Part shown: positions 33,490 to 45,325 of the stretch, in pieces
Layout: each line of letters starts with the position of its first letter
How positions within the stretch are numbered: the stretch's first letter is position 1
Assembly: GCA_023515745.1 (NCBI GenBank)
Contig: JALECJ010000257.1
Span: 870,687-934,686 of the forward strand
Direction: 5' to 3'
DNA: 64,000 nucleotides
Source: Amoeboaphelidium protococcarum
Taxonomy: Eukaryota > Aphelidiomycota > Aphelidea
Notes under the pieces: model-generated
What the model saw: the letters and a program-made list of their open reading frames with translations, nothing else
The model's database searches: none
What the model was told of the DNA's origin: nothing
Made by a program: the position numbers and the translations under genes

Positions 33490-36400
33490 ATGGAGTTTAA
33501 TTTGAATACACTTATCAAAGTAAAATATGGCAGTGGTGTCAAGTAATTGCTGGAATCGCTGAGTAAAGATGAAGAGTGGTTGGTGGATATGAGTGATATA
33601 GTCAAGATGTAGGTACTAACTGAAATTCTCAAGTTGCCAGTTCATCATTTGCCGTAGAATTTGCGTCATAATTTGGAGTAGAGTAGTGCTTTAATTCTAT
33701 AGAACTCTCTCGGCTCTCTGGTGGATGAAGTAAAGCGGCTGTATGGTGGTGATGTGAAATAGCGTTTACAAGGGATAGAATCAACTGTGCGTTTGGTCAT
33801 GGCATTGTGTAAATTTCATCCAGCCATGAAGTTGGATAGTTTATTTGTCTCATCTTTGAACAATTTTATTAAAGTATGCCAGAAGATTATTAAAGTTTTA
33901 TCGAGAGAATATTCAGAAACTTTAAGGTAGTATTCCATAAAGTTGATTGTGGCGGTCACTCCCATAATAGTCAAAGTGCCTAATTTGGTTGAGCTCATTG
34001 ATCCACTGTAGCAATTGAGTGCGTACATCATGTTCCATTTGGCTACCGTACTCAGTGATTAATCTATTTGGCCTGGTACTGATGTGAATTCCATGACGTA
34101 CTGCGCTTAAATATCCTTCCATAATACGGTTTTGGCATAGATTATTTCCAGTAGATGTCATGTACGCAATACTCAAGTTTTGACTACGGTGATGAATTTT
34201 CTGCGCAGATTTGATCCTTCTAGACTGCCTTAGAAATCTTTATTTGTGGACATCATCGTGGGCAGTTTGTAGTATGATGTTGATTTCTGGTCCAAGTATA
34301 TTGATGAGCTTAATAGTTTACTTGATTGTTGCCATGATTTATGCTTTGTGGATATGAAATACTTGGACCTGCTTACATTTATGGTTAGAGTATTTCATAA
34401 TATCGATACACAAAGGCTTCATGTCATTTTATCCTTGAAAATTGAAGATTTGGGTAATGAGTATTTGAAATTGTCTCGTAATGGAACTCAGTTCAAGGCT
34501 GAATAGAATATAGTCTTTATGCCCAAATTGTACAACATTCTAATCCCAGCTGGTACTGTTGCTGAATCTGTATTTATTGAAGAGAGTCAGTAGGTTTTAC
34601 TCTGGGATTTCAAGGTTGATCTGCTTTAGATTGCAATGTAGGTGTTATCTTCTGATACTAAGCTGTAAACTACTGATTCGGCTATTGTACATAGTCTATG
34701 CTGTCATGCCAGACTTATCAGTGCATTGATTGAACATGAGTTGATTGAAATGCCAGAGTCTGTAGTCGAATTCTGCTTTAATCTATCATCCACGTTGGCT
34801 ATGAATAATCAAGGTGCTGAATTTGTCGGTGCTACGATATAGATGGCAAATATTGTCTTTTTCTACGCGCCATCTCTAGTATTCTCTCTGGGATCTGAAT
34901 CATTCTTCCAGGTGGATACTATGAAGAGAATCTGGATGCTTATTCAAGACCACGCGTCTACTGTCGGCACAAATTGTGAAATGTACATTAGCCTTCTCTC
35001 GTCAATGCTGCATATGCTTCGCTCTCAGTGCCTTGTGTCCAATGTTGCCGGTGATTAGGTTGATCAACTGTCAGTGAATGTGGGCAAATAGATTGCTCTG
35101 TTTATTGCATCTATACTGACAGCTGGTCAATGGAGGAGTAGTGAATGGAAGTGTTACACTTAAATAAGTCAATTGATGTACCTTGTGGCCAATGATTGTT
35201 CTCCTCTGCTCGCATTCAAGAGTGGTGAATAGTCTCCTGTTTAATTGCAGTAGCCAGTTGCGTAATTTGGAGAGATTTAAAGTTTACTGATGAATCCATA
35301 AGTGATGTAATGTTTAGTTGGTAATCTCATCTCCTTAGAGTTGCTTTTAGATGTTGATGGAGACGATTTATATAATGCTCTTGTATTGAATATCAAATCA
35401 TTGATTCAGTATGTCGCATTATAGAATCAAATCCCATTGGATAGCTGTGGATTAGATTTCGCCTAAGTTTTTGATGTGATAATGGCCTATTTATCGAATG
35501 AAGATTTGCCTTTGCTTACTTTAAATACTCTTCAGTTGGTATCCGCTCTTGCTAATTCTACATCATCATCGTCGTCGTCATCAAACTGTAATTTGTCATC
35601 ACAATAATGGATATCTATTGTGGGTGCTTGTGTGAAAATTGTGTCTCTTTAAAGTTCAAGTACGCCTGCCTTGAAGATTCCCGCCTATTACATCCTGGCT
35701 TGTAATAGCCTTAATCTGTACGTAGATCAAGATCATGTTAAGCAGCTAATTAATCAGTTCAAGTCATAACTATAATCTAAGCAGAGTTTGGATATATTCA
35801 CTGGTCATCCTCTTTTGATGCACGTTAATTTAAGTGCCATCAATCGCTGGCTGTTCAGGATGTCTCCCGAAGTGCTGGATGATCTTTGTTAAACTGTATA
35901 GCAGCACATTGAAGCACTGTTGAAGGTGATCACTTTTCAGGAAGATTCTGTCAATACTTTCTATTAAATTAGTTGTATTGCACAAATGTTGGATATGATA
36001 AGATTCGCGGCTCTGCGACTAAAGTCTTTTCAAATTGGCAGCTTTGTATTCTCGAGTCATATCATGGAACTGCTGGGATACAAAGTTGGTACGGATGTGG
36101 ATTAGCTACTGAATGATTTGTAAGAAGATTCGAGTATGAACTTGGAATGGTTTAGAAACATCAATTGGGCTTGCGGTGATAGCTCAGGTTTATCTCTGAA
36201 TTATGGTCATTCATTCCTGTATGATGCATCTCCACTAAAGAACTGTGGTCTACAGTCTTATAAAGTCATTGAAGAGATCAACTTTAGTATGTCTGCCAGG
36301 GATTGTCGTATCCAGTGTCTCACGTCTTGGGCAGAACTTTTGATTACCACCATCAATGGGGGTGGGCGTAACTTTAATCAGAAGCTCTTAACCGGATCGC

Positions 36401-36585
36401 TTGATTATGCCTCAAATTTAGCCATGTGCCTGTCTGGATCGTCACTATTACTTTCTGTTCAATCTGCATCATCTCTCAATCGTATGCTATGGACTGTGTG
36501 CTGTCATCTGATTTTAAATTTACCTGTCGACAAGTAGCTGCTCGATCCGAAAGACACGCTGAGAATTATTGAAGCTATCCTGTGA
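33490..36585 (+). CDS. Large alpha-helical protein of unknown function
   Basis: Single-exon frame of 1031 residues, almost entirely amphipathic helices (for example LVDEVKRLYGGDVKQRLQG, DMKYLDLLTFMVRVFHNID, MKRIWMLIQDHASTVG, CRIQCLTSWAELLITTING), which suggests a HEAT-like or nucleoporin/exportin-like solenoid. There is a Ser run near residue 695. No signal peptide, membrane segment or catalytic motif is visible. About 90 TAA/TAG codons are read as Gln and only TGA terminates. I cannot name it; transport receptor, nucleoporin or scaffold are possibilities. Confidence 0.7.
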
Positions 36586-36735
36586 CAAATAGTGACACAG
36601 TAGTTACAGAGTATGGAAGTGCTTATTCATTTAAAGTTATCACAATTTGTTTGCTTCTTCTTTTCTTATATTGATCGTTAAAAATCGTTAAAAATTATTG
36701 GTAACGAAATTAATCGGCCTAGTGGTGAAAGAACC

Positions 36736-37709
36736 ATGTCAAGTAAGTTCTAACCAATGCTCCCATAATCATATTAAATTACCTATATGAGCGACAATAA
36801 TCATGCGTAGAGCTTAAAATTGCGTTAGTGTAAATGTCAGTGGGCGACAATGTTGGGGTAAATTTGAACAAGGCGCGACAATTGGTTCTAGATGCTGCAT
36901 AGAAAGGCTGCCACATGGTGGTTCTACCAGAGTGTTTCAACTCTCCTTATGGCACCAAGTATTTCCCTAAATATGCTGAGAGAATTAGCGATAGTGTCAA
37001 CTTGGCTGACAGCGGCCCGTCTGTCAATGCATTGAGTCAAATGGCCCGTGATGCGAAAGTACACTTAATCGGTGGTTCTATACCGGAAGTTGAACCAACG
37101 AGTGGCAAGTTTTATAACACATGCACAGTCTACAATACAATTGGTGAATTAGTTGCCAAACATAGAAAGTTGCATCTATTCGATATTGATATCCCGGGCA
37201 AGATTCGCTTCAAAGAATCTGATATCTTAGCACCGGGCGATAAATTGACTCAATTTGAGTTACAGCTCCCTTCCACTAAAGAGCAGAGGAAGCCTTAGAT
37301 TGTCAAGATTGGACTTGGCATATGTTATGATGTTAGATTTCCAGAGATGGCAATGATATGTGCGCGTCAAGGCGGATGCCACATGATGGTGTATCCCGGG
37401 GCATTCAATATGACCACCGGCCCACTGCATTGGGAACTGTTGATGAGAGCGAGAGCACTAGACAATTAAATATTTGTAGCCGCGTGCTCTCCCGCTTCAG
37501 TCCCAACTGATGGTGATGATTATGTGGCGTATGGTCATTCTATGGTTGTATCGCCAGCTGGTCAAGTGCTGGATTAATTGGACGGTGATGAAGGTGTGCT
37601 GATTGTAGAGCTTGATCTCGACTTGGTTCAACAAACGCGCCAACAGATTCCCATTTACACTCAGCGAAGATTTGACGTATATCCGGACATTTCAAAGTAG
37701 AATTAATGA
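36736..37709 (+). CDS. NIT2: Omega-amidase NIT2 (nitrilase family)
   Basis: Hydrolyses alpha-ketoglutaramate and alpha-ketosuccinamate. A tiny first exon (36736-36742, ATG TCA A) joins exon 2 at 36811 after a 68-nt intron (GTAAGT...GCGTAG), giving 301 residues. All catalytic residues are present: Glu in [16 protein letters not shown], Lys in [17 protein letters not shown] and Cys in [16 protein letters not shown] at 36831-36833 (ALVQ) matches human ALIQ, and TAA at 37467-37469 (DNQIFVA) matches human DNQVYVA; both are strong anchors for the Gln code. Length and motifs match the family closely. Confidence 0.95.
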
Positions 37710-38008
37710 TTTACTCCATCTCACCACCTCTTATTTAGTAAAAGTATACTTGAATTGTATTATTTTTGGCTAATCAAGACTCTGTGACCAAATGATATCG
37801 ACTACAGTACTCATCAGCATGATCCAGTCTTCATGCGCGACCTGGGAAACTTTACCGTAATTTTTCTCTCTTTCCGTAATTCAGTCGTCGTTCTCTGATC
37901 AGTACCGGTAGTTTAAAGTGGAATTTTTTATATCACTGTACTCGAGTATACTCACTAACAATCTCTGAGATAGTAGTAATAATATTAAAAGAGAAAAAGA
38001 AGAAGAAT

Positions 38009-38357
38009 ATGAGTAAGAAGTAGACATTCAAGTTGGTGATGGGCGATGTGAAAGAGGGAAGACGGTACCATATTGGAAGGATAAATACGAGTAAATAGTT
38101 TAATATATAGGAAGATTTGGAAGAACCTGTGTACCTGTTTAGAGGTAATCCTAATTTGATAGATTTGGAGAGATAGATGAAAAATTAGATGGAAGTTGAC
38201 TAGAAAGATGGTGTGGATAAGAAGAAGGTGAATGGAATGAACGGCGACATTAAGTAAGAGTTGAATAAAGATGATGATCAAGTGGATGTTGATAATGATG
38301 ACGATGTTAAAATGGATGGGGATGATAATGATCAAGATAATAAAGATTAAGAGAGTC

Positions 38358-38391
<34 letters not shown>

Positions 38392-38893
38392 GTAGAAGCG
38401 AAAGAAGTAAAAAGTTCAAGTTTATCATTCCGCCCAGCAGTGGTAGGAGAAGTTGCAATTCAGATTAGAGAATCGAGATCCATACATTATGATGGATGGC
38501 AGTGAGAGTAATATCTATATCGGTAATCTAGAACGCAGCAATGGCTCATACGTACTCTTTATGCATAATAGCTCCACGGGCGGGTTCTCTGTGGTTCCCG
38601 TATCTAATATATATAAATTTACACCTAGAATCACGTACCGGACACTAACACTGGAAGAAGCAGAGGAGAAAATGGGTCAGAAGCGGAGTAATCGATGGTT
38701 GATGCATAAGCTGGAAGACGCGTCTGGCAGTGATGTTGATTCCAAATCAGTATCTTCTTCTCAGTCACTATAACAATAGTAAAAGCTAGAAATTAAGAAG
38801 GAGTAATAGCGACGCAAGAAGGAGGCTCTTCTGGCTCCATAAGAAGATGAGTAGCTGTATGAAGCCATTTTCGACGACGATGATGAATCTTGA
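38009..38893 (+). CDS. TFG1: TFIIF alpha subunit (Tfg1/RAP74), short form
   Basis: General transcription factor subunit of RNA polymerase II. The dimerisation domain region reads YHSAQQWQEKLQFRLENRDP, SNIYIGNLERSNGSYVLFMH and FTPRITYRTLTLEEAEEKMG, typical of fungal Tfg1. Residues about 70-135 are an acidic and Gln-rich insertion that includes Gln encoded by CAA plus ten consecutive TAA codons (38360-38389). The protein is only 294 residues and stops after an acidic DDDDES. Yeast and animal proteins continue for hundreds of residues to a C-terminal winged helix, which is missing here or lies in exons I cannot find in the 300 bp before the next gene. Confidence 0.82.
38360..38389 (+). repeat. 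(TAA)10 microsatellite inside the TFIIF alpha frame
   Basis: Ten in-frame TAA codons in a row, preceded by CAA and followed by AAG TAG AAG. Read as polyglutamine. Confidence 0.85.
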
Positions 38894-39194
38894 AAATGGC
38901 TTCTATAAGTGCCAGTTCTCGCGAGATATTGCTAGTTTTAGGAATTCAGATCTCCTCAGTCTATTGCAAAAGATTGATTAATATATAGTGGTTATTGATT
39001 GAGGTGCAAACGGTGCAAAACGAAAGCGCGCTCGGTTAAGGTAACAAACTGAACGAAAAGCGAGCAGGATCGTTTCATCTATAAACCAACAAGTAGTAAC
39101 ACGATTGAAAAATAAAATTTCATATAATTCCCAAAATTAAATTTAGTATCAACTATCACCTTATATCTCCATGCGCAGTGATGTCCACCCTCTC
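38894..39194. other. Spacer between convergent TFIIF alpha and recombinase genes
   Basis: About 300 bp between two stop codons. It contains GGTGCAAA twice (39003 and 39012 area) and CGTTTC at 39071-39076, a promoter-like motif in a place where no annotated gene starts. No ORF recognised. Confidence 0.3.
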
Positions 39195-41656
39195 TCATTC
39201 TCTGCATGTATCTCCAGATCCGTCACAACAATTCTTTTTGAACGTACTGGGCTTCAATGATATCCACTTGGCAGCAAATGCCTACGTGTCACTCTGAAAA
39301 TGGTTCTTAAGACAATCCATTACTGGCCTGTACTGCTTAATGACAAAAGAGCGAGCAGCCTCAGTCAACTCACTCATTCTAGACGGGATAACAAGACTCT
39401 GCAGCAGCAGCAACTTTTCCACCGTGGACTTCAACTTAGACAAATTCTTACGCTCTTGTAAATCATTCTCACCACCTCTAATATTCTGTGATTCATTCAG
39501 AATTGGATCGATATTTTCAGCCCCCTAAACTTGTTATTCTACAACTGGAGGAAGATGGTCATCAGCAGCCTCAAAGAAGTCGTCGTCCGCATCGTTCAAA
39601 TCACAGCTGCCATGAGCTACCATATTTAATTGGCGTACCTTCTGATTTGCATACTCCTCAATAGCCATTCTTAACTGCTTTGCAACCGTTTCATTGGCAT
39701 TAGGCGCCAGCTGCTAGAATAAACGCTCTATGCGCTCCATTGCAGACTCCACTTTAGTCAATTTAATCAGAGCGTCATACGCCTAGCTAATAGTCGGCTT
39801 TGGCGCAGATGGGTGGAACTTGCACAAAGTTTGTAGAATATTCACCGCCTTTAAGTAAAAGCAAAAATTGCCAGACTAGTTGGAAGAGTTAAGACTTCTA
39901 GCCAATTGCAAATCCTCGCAGTAGATGGACTTCCACGGCGAAACCACGGCTTCAATCTCCAGATTGTTCGCTTTGGCCAAATTTAACTGAAAAGTAGCGT
40001 CTCTCTTATAAGTACTAGCACAATCATTAGTGGAATGTCTTGCACTTTTCAAAATGTCAATATCTTGCCCCTTCCCCCAGACTGCCAATAAGTACCCAGT
40101 CTTTCTGTTTGAGTGAGTGCCCCACTTCCCTTCTCTCTAAATCAGCTGAGTACACATAGCCTTGAACTTACTTTAATATGTACCATACTCAATATGGCAA
40201 TCGGATATACCAGTTGCATGAATGCGTCTTAAAGCCTCTTTCGGCGGAAAGAGATACCCGTCCTTGATCTTGGACATATATTTCCACAATACCAGAGCTC
40301 TGACAGGACACAAATCAGGCACTTCATGATCAGCCCACAATATCAGACACTTTCTGACAGGATCACACTTACCTTTGATGAAGAACGCCAGTGATTCTAT
40401 AGATCCATCAGCATTGAACACAGTCAATTCTTTATTGAGACAATTTTCCTGATTTGCATCTGAGAACTTTAGATTGGTTATCTCGTCATGTCTTAGAAAT
40501 AACTTTGTCGCCACTATAGTCATCGTCCAAAACATGAGTTCCCACAGTTTATTGCTGCTGACACAATAGTCCTTGATTGCAATCAACTCCCACGGTGTTA
40601 GCGGTGTTGAACCACCCTTGATGTAGGAACTACCATCCACCGTGTTTTGGCGGAGCAGGTCAGCCATATAATTGCTCTCTTTGGGATTGCCAGTTCTCCA
40701 AATCTGAGGCTTCATCGGGTGGAATCGACACCCTTGAAAGTTACCTTGTTGACTTTCCGCCACGCAATTTTTACAGGTGTCCTGATACGGGCCTCGCTGA
40801 CCTCTGCTAGCATGCAAAACTCCTACTGCCGATAATAGCTGGTCCACATTTGCAGGCAAATTCCACCCGCCCTGACACAAAACAGGACTACCATAGATAT
40901 CTAATATATCATTCCCATTAGGATCTTTTAAAGCAGCCCCCTTCGCGCTCCTCTTAAACTTACAGAAAAGGCCAATGCTCACCGGATTCATACTTGGGCA
41001 AAATTCTGGAGGATTCTCTTACAGCATCAGACAACTCTCATAATCCCCTATCAAGCTAAAGAAATACAATAGACCTACAGAAATAGATACAGTAACGTAT
41101 GAATGATCAAGTCGCATGAGTAGTAGTTACCTCTGCAATGCTTCTTATAGGCAGCTTTGCTGTTGGGTTTCAAAGCTCTAGTTCCAGTGTGGCCAACTTT
41201 AGTTGAGCCACGCTCAAGATTTAATTATTAGAGCAGACGAGATACACCATTCATCATTGCTTAATAGAAGTGCGGTTGAATTTGATAGACTTGTGAATTC
41301 TTGGCCTTGGAGCGACGTACTACGGCATCCTCTTCTTCAGAATCAGACGATTCACTATCATCCACCTACAATTCATTCTCCGGGATATCTTCTTCCCCCA
41401 TATCCCTCGATTCTTCAGTGGCAGTATCATCCACAGATGCCAAATCACCGCCGCTTGTAGCGGTCTACACCACAGGTTGAGCAATATCAGGTTGAGGACG
41501 CTCAGCCTGCATTGTTTCAACTGCGACGGCTGCCAATGCAGCTATATCACCTTGACGCTGCTCACCAACGGGGATCATCTTCATTTTAGGCATTATAGGC
41601 TCGTCTTCATCAGTACTGTCATTATATGCGGCCATGCGCTTGCGTAGAGAAGGCAT
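39195..41656 (-). mobile_element. Crypton-like tyrosine recombinase gene (two exons)
   Basis: Exons 41131-41656 and 39195-41074, with a 56-nt intron (GTAACT...CTGTAG, phase 1), encode 801 residues. The N-terminus is acidic and Ser-rich. The recombinase core has Arg in TKLFLRHDEITNLKF (about 370), the H-x-x-R box in WGTHSNRKTGYLLAVWG (about 496-499) and His/Tyr in SARHSTNDCASTYKRDA (about 522 and 531), the R-H-R-H-Y set of tyrosine recombinases. Cys/His pairs in CKNCVAES...CRFHP may bind zinc. This arrangement resembles Crypton transposons of fungi and oomycetes. The C-terminal 270 residues are helical and Gln/acidic-rich. No reverse transcriptase, inverted repeats or target duplications are seen, so it may be a lone or domesticated copy. 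Confidence 0.72.
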
Positions 41657-42210
41657 TTCAACGGTTCAACGTAGTTTACTAAACTGGTGAAACAGTGGGG
41701 CAAGAGTTTGGGGCAATTGGTGCACTTTCCTTGTACGCGCGTTTGGGGCAAACAAAAAACAAGAGTTTATTTGTTATTATATATAGAGATACATATATAT
41801 ACTTTACATTATGAGTTGTATTGGGCGTGATGCTCCACTTTCGCCGGTAATATTACGACCAGTTGATTATAACTATGAGTGGTTAAGTGCTAATTTCCGT
41901 CCTTTGTTGATGGCGGATTTTTAAAGAGTTGAGCATTTGGCAAAATTAGCCTTCATAACTTACAGCTATCGAGTATTCACTTTACTAACTTGCACATTTT
42001 ATGCGCCAGTCAACGCTAATTGCTGTACAGGAACGCAAATCTTGCCTATATGCTTATAAGACAAAGCGCACACGGGACGGCCGAGGGAGACTTTTCTCTA
42101 CGCTAAACTTAACCGTTTATATTTCTTTCATCTTCCTTTAAGCACTGCACTCACTTTACTTCTCTCAATTATAAGGGCGTATAGTAATACTAAAGTTATT
42201 TATTCTAAAA
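41657..42210. promoter_or_regulatory. Divergent spacer, recombinase / unknown protein
   Basis: About 550 bp. Close to the recombinase start are three GGGGCAA copies (see separate entry). An AT-rich TATATA region lies at 41779-41805. No other coding signal. Confidence 0.35.
41697..41751. repeat. Three GGGGCAA direct repeats upstream of the recombinase
   Basis: GGGGCAA at 41697-41703, 41710-41716 and 41745-41751; the last two extend to TTTGGGGCAA. They lie 41-95 bp upstream of the recombinase ATG and could be binding sites for the recombinase or a regulator. Confidence 0.5.
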
Positions 42211-43677
42211 ATGGTGAGTTCTGTGGTTAATATTTAAGGATTGAGTGTGGATAAGCTGAGATTTGTTGCAGTGTTATTGTGCAAGACTCGACACAATACT
42301 GATACGTAGTTATTGGATGTGTACTATCAAGTTGTAGAATAGTGTCTACTCAGATTGAATGCATCATCAAGTGATAGTTTCCCGCTGGTTGTTGATTCTC
42401 TCCAGTGCCTTTTTATTTCCAAGTCATAGTATATGGATTCTTCACGGGTGAGCAGTATCTTGGAGAGATGCCAGTTCAGTAGTCGATTGGTTGATATCCT
42501 ACGCCGCGACTGTAAGAGTGTGCATAGTCTGCAGTTGATAATCACCCTGCTGGTTGTTGTGTTGGATATCACTGAAGATTTGCCATTTGCATAGAACGAT
42601 GAAGTTCTGTAATTGATTTTAACTCGCGGTATGGATCTTGGTGGATAGAGCAGTAGTAACTAATTTGACAGTTTGAATAGGCGTCTTTGCTTATAGCTGT
42701 CCACTCTATTGGTAGAAAAGTTTTCATAACGTTATAATTGGATTTTGTGGATTATCCTAGAGAGTTTTAGTAAAAATATTTCCTCGAATCCTTAATTTAA
42801 GAATACTTTACTAGGCAGATTGTTCAATAATGCTATTTAATCGCTGGATGTGCACAATGTCGCAATGATTAAAGAAGAGTCTCAGCTGGTCAATTCACTT
42901 GCTTGTCAATATAATGTGTGGATGAGTTAGAAGAGACTTTATGCGGCGTCATTCATTGCCCAATGTATTACAGGAACGCGAATGTGCATAGATCAACTCA
43001 AGATTGTCGATCGTAATGAAACTCTATCCGCTAATAGTAGCGATGATGGAACTGGTAATAAGTTATAATTAGGCGGTGACAATATTGACAGTGTCAGAAA
43101 GATTGTTGCACTCAATCTGAATAGTTTATATGCTCTGACTGCTGGCTCTGAGGCGTTTGATGTATTGTCAAATGTTCATCATTAACTGTAATAATCCTAA
43201 ATAATGCTGGACGATACGAGATTTAGAGACATTCTAGTTCCTTCGCTGGATATGGCCATTCAGTCTGCAGATTAAATGTCATTTGGTCATATTATTTACT
43301 ATTTGGCGCATATCCGCAATTAGATTAAGCGCTTATTGGATTCTGAAAGTACTAACAATAATATCGCTATATTGGATGAACTATTTTATTATTTTGAGGC
43401 TGCTAGCACGTTCTATGTATCGTAGCTGTTGTTCATTGTCTCCTCCAGCTTTGACGCGTATCTGGAGATGGATGGTGGCAAAGAGTAGAAATACAGCAAG
43501 ATTCATAGGGAGAATATTGCATTTGAATGCGGAAGTGATCTTGTTGATGCACTGAGCTCTCTACAGGACCTATTCCATGATGAACTTTCATCCGGTCAGT
43601 AGTAGTTATACTCGTCCAATTTGAAATACCTCAAGAGCCTGCAAAAACAAGTGGAAGACTGTATTGATTAGCAATGA
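42211..43677 (+). CDS. Uncharacterised helical protein
   Basis: Single-exon frame of 488 residues beginning MVSSVVNIQGLSVDKLRF and ending at TGA. The sequence is mostly amphipathic helix (VHSLQLIITLLVVVLDITED, RRLCLQLSTLLVEKFSQRYN, KYLKSLQKQVEDCIDQ), consistent with a HEAT/ARM-like fold. No signal peptide, membrane helix or catalytic motif. Not recognised. Its stop lies 67 bp from the stop of the converging CABLES gene. Confidence 0.68.
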
Positions 43678-43744
43678 TGAAATAATAACATTATATAATC
43701 CTAATTTCAAACTTACATCAAACGATGTAAAGTAAATAAATGTA

Positions 43745-45325
43745 TCAAATGTAATGCAACTCTCGAACTGTAGACACTTTGCCATCAACGTACTCTTGCA
43801 AGTTGTTATAATCCAAGAGATAGACCAGGCGCATCAGGTGAGGCATATACTCTTCATCGGGAACCAGGACATTGAACTCCAGTTTGGCAAACACGGCGAA
43901 TTCTTGGGCACGAATATATTCAGAGGATACCAAAAGATTCTTTTCCAGAGCCTGTAATAACTTGACATAATTCATACTTTTGCGATCGTTAATCTTGGCC
44001 GCGATGAGGAGACACGCACCAGCAATTACTTTTCTATTAGCTTTAGTCACATACTTGCTCAATATCAGCTTCTCAAGAAATACGATGGCCTTTGCCACAG
44101 TACTGAGTTCCAGATTCACAGCAAGACCAACCTCGAGTAGATGCAGCTTCAAATTCCTAATCTTGCTGAGAGTTATACCATCTCCCAAGTCATCATGCTT
44201 CTACAAGAATTGTTCATTAAGCTCCTATTTCAATTCAGCAGCCTTTGCGTATTGCAGAATCGAGGATATATATGACTACAATGTAATCACAGTCTTATAA
44301 GTACCAGTTTTAAGATTAGGATCATCTAGGAAATTGGGATCATAGCTAGACTACTATGAGGACATTTACTAATTCTATGAATACGACTACCCTCCACTAG
44401 CTCCTCCGCTAAAGGACTGAATGGCAGATTATTGTGGCATCAGGAGATGGGAGAAACTCTAAGCCGTCATTCTCTAATGCCTCAAATTGTCTACGCTACC
44501 ATTTATCTGACGCGAATAATCACCACTGAGTTGCAACTAATTAGCCAATGCAATTGCCTTCCGTCTAGCTATATCCTTATAAGAGATGACAGAGTGAACA
44601 GCAACTGGCTGATTAGAATCTCTCAAAACGTATACCAATCTAGGATCTTTCGTTCCATTCACTATGCCATTCAAAGTCAAGCGGCCATTAATAAAATCAC
44701 CACCAACAGCCCGCTTAGATGCAGTGATCATATCCTACTACTGCTACTACTACTAACTGCCATCGACAGTATCCAGCATATCACCACTGGCAGGTGACGC
44801 ACCAAATAAAGGCGACTTATACTAATCGCCTCCACCATCTTCGACTGCATTCAAGGGCGACGGTAGATCATTAGGCGCAGATGAAGGCGGCGACTGATGC
44901 TCGCTCTCGGTATTAGTAGATGAATCTTCCCCATGGAAATTAATACCGAGCAAGAACCTCTCAGCAGTCAGCTATCGCTTGCTCTTAATCTTCTTCTAAA
45001 TCGGCGCAGGTTCTCCGCCACCTTCTTAGCTATTGGAATTCTCCTAATCTTGATGATGATCATCATCATGAATAACATCATTCAATTCCACAGCGGGCTC
45101 AAGGGGAGGCACCTGCTGCCCAAGTATTCAGTCTTCCGTAACGGGCGCCTACTCATCAGATTGTATGGGGGGAATTAGGTCAATCTGATTAGACTACTGA
45201 CTACCACCAGCACTATCGCTCATTTGAATGCTACTCAGAAATTTCATGGCGGCCTATCTCTTTCTAGACTATCTCTACGACTGCTATTACTACTGCTGAT
45301 GATCTTCTGAACTAATATTAATCAT
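43745..45325 (-). CDS. CABLES-family protein with C-terminal cyclin-like domain
   Basis: Homologue of animal CABLES1/2, which bind CDKs. The C-terminal half aligns well: SYDPNFLDDPNLKTGTYKTV, then SYISSILQYAKAAELK, LSKIRNLKLHLLEV, IVFLEKLILSKYVTKANRKV, GACLLIAAKI and FAVFAKLEFNVLVPDEEYMP. The N-terminal third is Gln/Asp-rich. One in-frame TGA (45128-45130) interrupts the frame between the start (45325) and the rest. The simplest explanation is a 27- or 30-nt mini-intron, GTTACG...GGGCAG(CAG), from 45142 to 45116 or 45113, which preserves the frame (517 residues with 27 nt removed). A start downstream or a sequence error are alternatives. Confidence 0.75.

Noticed and set aside
37985-38458. 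157-codon Leu-rich minus-strand frame
   Set aside because: It is the reverse complement of the acidic and polyglutamine part of TFIIF alpha; the Leu runs are read from the TAA repeat.
45051-45068. 18-bp perfect palindrome TGATGATGATCATCATCA
   Set aside because: It is within the CABLES coding frame and follows from Asp/His codon repeats (GAT/CAT); no separate function needed.
45128-45130. TGA in the CABLES gene as selenocysteine or as evidence that TGA is sometimes sense
   Set aside because: No conserved Cys/Sec position there, and TGA ends every other gene; a mini-intron or error is simpler.
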